Assembly: GCA_963920575.1 (NCBI GenBank)
Contig: OY986971.1
Span: forward strand, 16,048,492 to 16,112,491
Direction of reading: 5' to 3'
Length of the DNA: 64,000 nucleotides
Source: Narthecium ossifragum
Taxonomy: Eukaryota; Streptophyta; Magnoliopsida; Dioscoreales; Nartheciaceae
The notes beneath the pieces were generated by a model that ran no database searches, was not told the DNA's origin, and saw nothing but the letters and a program-made list of their open reading frames with translations. A program made the translations under genes and the position numbers. Each line of letters opens with the position of its first letter. Position 1 is the first letter of the stretch. Below are positions 57,039 to 64,000 of the stretch, in pieces.

Positions 57039-57402
57039 CTTTTTTGCAAGTCCGCAATCGCGTCATGCAAGCGGTTTTTGTCGGAACAACGAAATCCTTA
57101 CGCCCGGAGCATGCGCGCCGTGCTATTCGAGATCCGGGCGGGCTTCATTTCGCCGGCTCCGCGGTGACCCGGATCCTGGGGCGGTGATTTTAGAAGCGCG
57201 GGCGCGTAGTAATCCCCGAACGGCGCGAAAGGGGCCCCGCGCTCGAAGAGGAGAGAGGCTCGGGGGGTTTCGAGTCCCGTCCGGGAACATGGGTGCAGCA
57301 CAAGAAACCAAATGTGCCACACGGGGCCCGCTTAACGGCCGCGATTCGTCGAGAGGCGGGCCACGGGTTTCGGATAATAGGAATGGCGGTGCTAATGATT
57401 TC

Positions 57403-57522
57403 GGGTGCGATCATACCAGCACTAATGCACCGGATCCCATCAGAACTCCGCAGTTAAGCGTGCTTGGGCTAGAGTAGTACTAGGATGGGTGACCTCCTGG
57501 GAAGTCCTCGTGTTGCACCCCT
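57403..57522 (+). rRNA. 5S rRNA: 5S rRNA gene, copy 119 (IE variant)
   Basis: G68T (57470) inside the intermediate element. Spacer H with GCTAGTGAT. Confidence 0.94.
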
Positions 57523-57886
57523 CTTTTTTGCAAGTCCGCAATCGCGTCATGCAAGCGGTTTTTGTCGGAACAACGAAATCCTTACGCCCGGAGCATGCGC
57601 GCCGTGCTATTCGAGATCCGGGCGGGCTTCATTTCGCCGGCTCCGCGGTGACCCGGATCCTGGGGCGGTGATTTTAGAAGCGCGGGCGCGTAGTAATCCC
57701 CGAACGGCGCGAAAGGGGCCCCGCGCTCGAAGAGGAGAGAGGCTCGGGGGGTTTCGAGTCCCGTCCGGGAACATGGGTGCAGCACAAGAAACCAAATGTG
57801 CCACACGGGGCCCGCTTAACGGCCGCGATTCGTCGCGAGGCGGGCCACGGGTTTCGGATAATAGGAATGGCGGTGCTAGTGATTTC

Positions 57887-58006
57887 GGGTGCGATCATAC
57901 CAGCACTAATGCACCGGATCCCATCAGAACTCCGCAGTTAAGCGTGCTTGAGCGAGAGTAGTACTAGGATGGGTGACCTCCTGGGAAGTCCTCGTGTTGC
58001 ACCCGT
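57887..58006 (+). rRNA. 5S rRNA: 5S rRNA gene, copy 120 (double variant)
   Basis: G65A (57951) next to the A box and C119G (58005) at the 3' end. The B-like spacer (u260 G) has two adjacent changes (58090-58091, GC to AA) seen nowhere else. Confidence 0.93.
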
Positions 58007-58370
58007 CTTTTTTGCAAGTCCGCAATCGCGTCATGCAAGCGGTTTTTGTCGGAACAACGAAATCCTTACGCCCGGAGCATGCGCGCCGTAATATTCGAGA
58101 TCCGGGCGGGCTTCATTTCGCCGGCTCCGCGGTGACCCGGATCCTGGGGCGGTGATTTTAGAAGCGCGGGCGCGTAGTAATCCCCGAACGGCGCGAAAGG
58201 GGCCCCGCGCTCGAAGAGGAGAGAGGCTCTGGGGGTTTCGAGTCCCGTCCGGGAACATTGGTGCAGCACAAGAAACCAAATGTGCAACACGGGGCCCGCT
58301 TAACGGCCGCGATTCGTCGCGAGGCGGGCCACGGGTTTCGGATAAGAGGAATGGCGGTGCTAATGATTTC

Positions 58371-58490
58371 GGGTGCGATCATACCAGCACTAATGCACCG
58401 GATCCCATCAGAACTCCGCAGTTAAGCGTGCTTGGGCGAGAGTAGTACTAGGATGGGTGACCTCCTGGGAAGTCCTCGTGTTTCACCCCT
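58371..58490 (+). rRNA. 5S rRNA: 5S rRNA gene, copy 121
   Basis: G113T (58483) breaks the C6-G113 pair of helix I. TATA-like G at -25. Spacer F. Confidence 0.94.
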
Positions 58491-58854
58491 CTTTTTTGCA
58501 AGTCCGCAATCGCGTCATGCAAGCGGTTTTTGTCGGAACAACGAAATCCTTACGCCCGGAGCATGCGCGCCGTGCTATTCGAGATCCGGGCGGGCTTCAT
58601 TTCGCCGGCTCCGCGGTGACCCGGATCCTGGGGCGGTGATTTTAGAAGCGCGGGCGCGTAGTAATCCCCGAACGGCGCGAAAGGGGCCCCGCGCTCGAAG
58701 AGGAGAGAGGCTCTGGGGGTTTCGAGTCCCGTCCGGGAACATTGGTGCAGCACAAGAAACCAAATGTGCAACACGGGGCCCGCTTAACGGCCGCGATTCG
58801 TCGCGAGGCGGGCCACGGGTTTCGGATAATAGGAATGGCGGTGCTAATGATTTC

Positions 58855-58974
58855 GGGTGCGATCATACCAGCACTAATGCACCGGATCCCATCAGAACTC
58901 CGCAGTTAAGCGTGCTTGGGCGAGAGTAGTACTAGGATGGGTGACCTCCTGGGAAGTCCTCGTGTTGCACCCCT
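58855..58974 (+). rRNA. 5S rRNA: 5S rRNA gene, copy 122
   Basis: Consensus gene. Spacer F. Confidence 0.98.
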
Positions 58975-59338
58975 CTTTTTTGCAAGTCCGCAATCGCGTC
59001 ATGCAAGCGGTTTTTGTCGGAACAACGAAATCCTTACGCCCGGAGCATGCGCGCCGTGCTATTCGAGATCCGGGCGGGCTTCATTTCGCCGGCTCCGCGG
59101 TGACCCGGATCCTGGGGCGGTGATTTTAGAAGCGCGGGCGCGTAGTAATCCCCGAACGGCGCGAAAGGGGCCCCGCGCTCGAAGAGGAGAGAGGCTCTGG
59201 GGGTTTCGAGTCCCGTCCGGGAACATTGGTGCAGCACAAGAAACCAAATGTGCAACACGGGGCCCGCTTAACGGCCGCGATTCGTCGCGAGGCGGGCCAC
59301 GGGTTTCGGATAATAGGAATGGCGGTGCTAATGATTTC

Positions 59339-59458
59339 GGGTGCGATCATACCAGCACTAATGCACCGGATCCCATCAGAACTCCGCAGTTAAGCGTGCT
59401 TGGGCGAGAGTAGTACTAGGATGGGTGACCTCCTGGGAAGTCCTCGTGTTGCACCCCT
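59339..59458 (+). rRNA. 5S rRNA: 5S rRNA gene, copy 123
   Basis: Consensus gene. Spacer H with a private C to T (CAGCATAAG) near 59721. Confidence 0.98.
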
Positions 59459-59822
59459 CTTTTTTGCAAGTCCGCAATCGCGTCATGCAAGCGGTTTTTG
59501 TCGGAACAACGAAATCCTTACGCCCGGAGCATGCGCGCCGTGCTATTCGAGATCCGGGCGGGCTTCATTTCGCCGGCTCCGCGGTGACCCGGATCCTGGG
59601 GCGGTGATTTTAGAAGCGCGGGCGCGTAGTAATCCCCGAACGGCGCGAAAGGGGCCCCGCGCTCGAAGAGGAGAGAGGCTCGGGGGGTTTCGAGTCCCGT
59701 CCGGGAACATGGGTGCAGCATAAGAAACCAAATGTGCCACACGGGGCCCGCTTAACGGCCGCGATTCGTCGCGAGGCGGGCCACGGGTTTCGGATAATAG
59801 GAATGGCGGTGCTAATGATTTC

Positions 59823-59942
59823 GGGTGCGATCATACCAGCACTAATGCACCGGATCCCATCAGAACTCCGCAGTTAAGCGTGCTTGGGCGAGAGTAGTAC
59901 TAGGATGGGTTACCTCCTGGGAAGTCCTCGTGTTGCACCCCT
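59823..59942 (+). rRNA. 5S rRNA: 5S rRNA gene, copy 124 (C-box variant)
   Basis: G89T (59911), the only such copy right of the gap. Spacer F. Confidence 0.95.
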
Positions 59943-60306
59943 CTTTTTTGCAAGTCCGCAATCGCGTCATGCAAGCGGTTTTTGTCGGAACAACGAAATC
60001 CTTACGCCCGGAGCATGCGCGCCGTGCTATTCGAGATCCGGGCGGGCTTCATTTCGCCGGCTCCGCGGTGACCCGGATCCTGGGGCGGTGATTTTAGAAG
60101 CGCGGGCGCGTAGTAATCCCCGAACGGCGCGAAAGGGGCCCCGCGCTCGAAGAGGAGAGAGGCTCTGGGGGTTTCGAGTCCCGTCCGGGAACATTGGTGC
60201 AGCACAAGAAACCAAATGTGCAACACGGGGCCCGCTTAACGGCCGCGATTCGTCGCGAGGCGGGCCACGGGTTTCGGATAATAGGAATGGCGGTGCTAAT
60301 GATTTC

Positions 60307-60426
60307 GGGTGCGATCATACCAGCACTAATGCACCGGATCCCATCAGAACTCCGCAGTTAAGCGTGCTTGGGCGAGAGTAGTACTAGGATGGGTGACCTC
60401 CTGGGAAGTCCTCGTGTTGCACCCCT
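60307..60426 (+). rRNA. 5S rRNA: 5S rRNA gene, copy 125
   Basis: Consensus gene. Spacer H. Confidence 0.98.
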
Positions 60427-60790
60427 CTTTTTTGCAAGTCCGCAATCGCGTCATGCAAGCGGTTTTTGTCGGAACAACGAAATCCTTACGCCCGGAGCAT
60501 GCGCGCCGTGCTATTCGAGATCCGGGCGGGCTTCATTTCGCCGGCTCCGCGGTGACCCGGATCCTGGGGCGGTGATTTTAGAAGCGCGGGCGCGTAGTAA
60601 TCCCCGAACGGCGCGAAAGGGGCCCCGCGCTCGAAGAGGAGAGAGGCTCGGGGGGTTTCGAGTCCCGTCCGGGAACATGGGTGCAGCACAAGAAACCAAA
60701 TGTGCCACACGGGGCCCGCTTAACGGCCGCGATTCGTCGCGAGGCGGGCCACGGGTTTCGGATAATAGGAATGGCGGTGCTAATGATTTC

Positions 60791-60910
60791 GGGTGCGATC
60801 ATACCAGCACTAATGCACCGGATCCCATCAGAACTCCGCAGTTAAGCGTGCTTGGGCGAGAGTAGTACTAGGATGGGTGACCTCCTGGGAAGTCCTCGTG
60901 TTGCACCCCT
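60791..60910 (+). rRNA. 5S rRNA: 5S rRNA gene, copy 126
   Basis: Consensus gene. Spacer H. Confidence 0.98.
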
Positions 60911-61274
60911 CTTTTTTGCAAGTCCGCAATCGCGTCATGCAAGCGGTTTTTGTCGGAACAACGAAATCCTTACGCCCGGAGCATGCGCGCCGTGCTATTC
61001 GAGATCCGGGCGGGCTTCATTTCGCCGGCTCCGCGGTGACCCGGATCCTGGGGCGGTGATTTTAGAAGCGCGGGCGCGTAGTAATCCCCGAACGGCGCGA
61101 AAGGGGCCCCGCGCTCGAAGAGGAGAGAGGCTCGGGGGGTTTCGAGTCCCGTCCGGGAACATGGGTGCAGCACAAGAAACCAAATGTGCCACACGGGGCC
61201 CGCTTAACGGCCGCGATTCGTCGCGAGGCGGGCCACGGGTTTCGGATAATAGGAATGGCGGTGCTAATGATTTC

Positions 61275-61394
61275 GGGTGCGATCATACCAGCACTAATGC
61301 ACCGGATCCCATCAGAACTCCGCAGTTAAGCGTGCTTGGGCGAGAGTAGTACTAGGATGGGTGACCTCCTGGGAAGTCCTCGTGTTGCACCCCT
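61275..61394 (+). rRNA. 5S rRNA: 5S rRNA gene, copy 127
   Basis: Consensus gene. Spacer G-like with T4 in the next gene, as in unit 111. Confidence 0.98.
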
Positions 61395-61758
61395 CTTTTT
61401 TGCAAGTCCGCAATCGCGTCATGCAAGCGGTTTTTGTCGGAACAACGAAATCCTTACGCCCGGAGCATGCGCGCCGTGCTATTCGAGATCCGGGCGGGCT
61501 TCATTTCGCCGGCTTCGCGGTGACCCGAATCCTGGGGCGGTGATTTTAGAAGCGCGGGCGCGTAGTAATCCCCGAACGGCGCGAAAGGGGCCCCGCGCTC
61601 GAAGAGGAGAGAGGCTCGGGGGGTTTCGAGTCCCGTCCGGGAACATGGGTGCAGCACAAGAAACCAAATGTGCCACACGGGGCCCGCTTAACGGCCGCGA
61701 TTCGTCGCGAGGCGGGCCACGGGTTTCGGATAATAGGAATGGCGGTGCTAATGATTTC

Positions 61759-61878
61759 GGGTGCGATCATACCAGCACTAATGCACCGGATCCCATCAGA
61801 ACTCCGCAGTTAAGCGTGCTTGGGCGAGAGTAGTACTAGGATGGGTGACCTCCTGGGAAGTCCTCGTGTTGCACCCCT
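61759..61878 (+). rRNA. 5S rRNA: 5S rRNA gene, copy 128
   Basis: Consensus gene. Spacer F. Confidence 0.98.
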
Positions 61879-62242
61879 CTTTTTTGCAAGTCCGCAATCG
61901 CGTCATGCAAGCGGTTTTTGTCGGAACAACGAAATCCTTACGCCCGGAGCATGCGCGCCGTGCTATTCGAGATCCGGGCGGGCTTCATTTCGCCGGCTCC
62001 GCGGTGACCCGGATCCTGGGGCGGTGATTTTAGAAGCGCGGGCGCGTAGTAATCCCCGAACGGCGCGAAAGGGGCCCCGCGCTCGAAGAGGAGAGAGGCT
62101 CTGGGGGTTTCGAGTCCCGTCCGGGAACATTGGTGCAGCACAAGAAACCAAATGTGCAACACGGGGCCCGCTTAACGGCCGCGATTCGTCGCGAGGCGGG
62201 CCACGGGTTTCGGATAATAGGAATGGCGGTGCTAATGATTTC

Positions 62243-62362
62243 GGGTGCGATCATACCAGCACTAATGCACCGGATCCCATCAGAACTCCGCAGTTAAGCG
62301 TGCTTGGGCGAGAGTAGTACTAGGATGGGTGACCTCCTGGGAAGTCCTCGTGTTGCACCCCT
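62243..62362 (+). rRNA. 5S rRNA: 5S rRNA gene, copy 129
   Basis: Consensus gene. Spacer combines u344 G with u373 T and u231 T, an H/F recombinant pattern. Confidence 0.98.
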
Positions 62363-62726
62363 CTTTTTTGCAAGTCCGCAATCGCGTCATGCAAGCGGTT
62401 TTTGTCGGAACAACGAAATCCTTACGCCCGGAGCATGCGCGCCGTGCTATTCGAGATCCGGGCGGGCTTCATTTCGCCGGCTCCGCGGTGACCCGGATCC
62501 TGGGGCGGTGATTTTAGAAGCGCGGGCGCGTAGTAATCCCCGAACGGCGCGAAAGGGGCCCCGCGCTCGAAGAGGAGAGAGGCTCGGGGGGTTTCGAGTC
62601 CCGTCCGGGAACATTGGTGCAGCACAAGAAACCAAATGTGCCACACGGGGCCCGCTTAACGGCCGCGATTCGTCGCGAGGCGGGCCACGGGTTTCGGATA
62701 ATAGGAATGGCGGTGCTAATGATTTC

Positions 62727-62846
62727 GGGTGCGATCATACCAGCACTAATGCACCGGATCCCATCAGAACTCCGCAGTTAAGCGTGCTTGGGCGAGAGTA
62801 GTACTAGGATGGGTGACCTCCTGGGAAGTCCTCGTGTTGCACCCCT
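62727..62846 (+). rRNA. 5S rRNA: 5S rRNA gene, copy 130
   Basis: Consensus gene. Spacer F. Confidence 0.98.
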
Positions 62847-63210
62847 CTTTTTTGCAAGTCCGCAATCGCGTCATGCAAGCGGTTTTTGTCGGAACAACGA
62901 AATCCTTACGCCCGGAGCATGCGCGCCGTGCTATTCGAGATCCGGGCGGGCTTCATTTCGCCGGCTCCGCGGTGACCCGGATCCTGGGGCGGTGATTTTA
63001 GAAGCGCGGGCGCGTAGTAATCCCCGAACGGCGCGAAAGGGGCCCCGCGCTCGAAGAGGAGAGAGGCTCTGGGGGTTTCGAGTCCCGTCCGGGAACATTG
63101 GTGCAGCACAAGAAACCAAATGTGCAACACGGGGCCCGCTTAACGGCCGCGATTCGTCGCGAGGCGGGCCACGGGTTTCGGATAATAGGAATGGCGGTGC
63201 TAATGATTTC

Positions 63211-63330
63211 GGGTGCGATCATACCAGCACTAATGCACCGGATCCCATCAGAACTCCGCAGTTAAGCGTGCTTGGGCGAGAGTAGTACTAGGATGGGTGA
63301 CCTCCTGGGAAGTCCTCGTGTTGCACCCCT
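63211..63330 (+). rRNA. 5S rRNA: 5S rRNA gene, copy 131
   Basis: Consensus gene. Spacer H. Confidence 0.98.
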
Positions 63331-63694
63331 CTTTTTTGCAAGTCCGCAATCGCGTCATGCAAGCGGTTTTTGTCGGAACAACGAAATCCTTACGCCCGGA
63401 GCATGCGCGCCGTGCTATTCGAGATCCGGGCGGGCTTCATTTCGCCGGCTCCGCGGTGACCCGGATCCTGGGGCGGTGATTTTAGAAGCGCGGGCGCGTA
63501 GTAATCCCCGAACGGCGCGAAAGGGGCCCCGCGCTCGAAGAGGAGAGAGGCTCGGGGGGTTTCGAGTCCCGTCCGGGAACATGGGTGCAGCACAAGAAAC
63601 CAAATGTGCCACACGGGGCCCGCTTAACGGCCGCGATTCGTCGCGAGGCGGGCCACGGGTTTCGGATAATAGGAATGGCGGTGCTAATGATTTC

Positions 63695-63814
63695 GGGTGC
63701 GATCATACCAGCACTAATGCACCGGATCCCATCAGAACTCCGCAGTTAAGCGTGCTTGGGCGAGAGTAGTACTAGGATGGGTGACCTCCTGGGAAGTCCT
63801 CGTGTTGCACCCCT
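63695..63814 (+). rRNA. 5S rRNA: 5S rRNA gene, copy 132
   Basis: Consensus gene, last in the window. Its spacer is cut at u306 by the window end. Confidence 0.98.
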
Positions 63815-64000
63815 CTTTTTTGCAAGTCCGCAATCGCGTCATGCAAGCGGTTTTTGTCGGAACAACGAAATCCTTACGCCCGGAGCATGCGCGCCGTGCT
63901 ATTCGAGATCCGGGCGGGCTTCATTTCGCCGGCTCCGCGGTGACCCGGATCCTGGGGCGGTGATTTTAGAAGCGCGGGCGCGTAGTAATCCCCGAACGGC

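Larger units (their letters stand above)
1..64000 (+). repeat. Plant nuclear 5S rDNA tandem array, 484-base unit
   Basis: The window is a direct tandem repeat with a 484-base period. It contains 132 complete 5S rRNA genes in one orientation and no inserted foreign sequence. Copies 1-109 keep exact register. The register is lost only at the 200-N gap and at a one-base insertion in the unit starting at 53046. Neither array edge is visible, so the full locus is larger. Such arrays are normally homogenised by unequal crossing over and gene conversion. Here shared diagnostic bases still allow individual units and multi-unit blocks to be told apart. No 18S, 5.8S or 25S sequence is present, so this is the separate 5S arrangement rather than a linked one. 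Confidence 0.99.
53046..64000 (+). repeat. Right-hand array segment dominated by spacers F and H
   Basis: Copies 110-132 lie in this segment. Spacers are mostly F (with u400 A) and H, with two G-like units (111, 127) and one B-like unit (120). No C4 gene is present. The first unit is 485 bases because of an extra G at 53263-53266. Confidence 0.85.

Noticed and set aside
1..64000. CRISPR array or satellite of unknown origin
   Set aside because: The period is 484 bases with a recognisable 5S gene in each unit, with no short repeats and unique spacers.
1..64000. Cassandra-type retrotransposon carrying 5S sequence in its terminal repeats
   Set aside because: The genes are complete and evenly spaced every 484 bases. 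There is no primer binding site, polypurine tract or target-site duplication, and no element-sized interval.
1..64000. Bacterial or organelle 5S rRNA
   Set aside because: The sequence is the eukaryotic cytosolic plant type, with a Pol III internal control region, a T6 stop and a long tandem array.

Overview
The whole window is one 5S ribosomal DNA tandem array from a plant nuclear genome. It holds 132 complete 5S rRNA genes, all on the + strand and head to tail. Each 484-base unit has a gene of about 120 bases and a GC-rich spacer of about 364 bases. The gene has plant features: a GGGTGC start pairing with a GCACCC end, a GGATCC site at gene positions 30-35, and the TFIIIA/Pol III internal control region. 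From memory of 5S alignments, TAATGCACC and CCGCAGTT look more like eudicots than grasses. I cannot name the species. There are no protein genes, tRNAs, transposons or CRISPR arrays.

Layout. Bases 1-4 are the tail of an earlier spacer. Copies 1-109 start at 5 + 484(n-1). A run of 200 N (52569-52768) interrupts the spacer after copy 109. Copy 110 starts at 53046, copy 111 at 53531, and copies 112-132 follow every 484 bases to the window end, which cuts the last spacer. The only unit-length changes are three one-base homopolymer indels within about 500 bases right of the gap.

Each unit carries a likely full Pol III cassette. Upstream are an ATAATA element near -29, GC at -12 and C at -1. Inside the gene are the A box, intermediate element and C box. 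A T6 terminator follows directly, with a T5 run about 30 bases on.

Units differ by a small set of diagnostic bases that define spacer types (A, B, C, D, E, F, G, H, J, K; key in the entry at 125-488). Their order shows nested higher-order repeats. There is a 5-unit block twice (units 1-10), a C/D dimer (units 9-14), and a 7-unit block three times (units 12-32). Units 33-45 are a mosaic stretch. A 14-unit segment is present twice, 20 units apart (units 46-59 and 66-79), and encloses a 6-unit duplication (55-60 and 61-66). A 5-unit block (80-91), a dimer (95-98) and a 3-unit block (100-105) follow. To the right of about 44 kb the array is mostly spacers F and H.

I found 47 gene copies differing from the majority sequence: 27 with C at position 4, 7 with G89T in the C box, and smaller groups with C20G, A54T (A box), T109A, A115T, C35T, G68T, G65A+C119G and G113T. 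The other 85 look like the consensus. Single silent differences in the middle of the gene could have escaped me.
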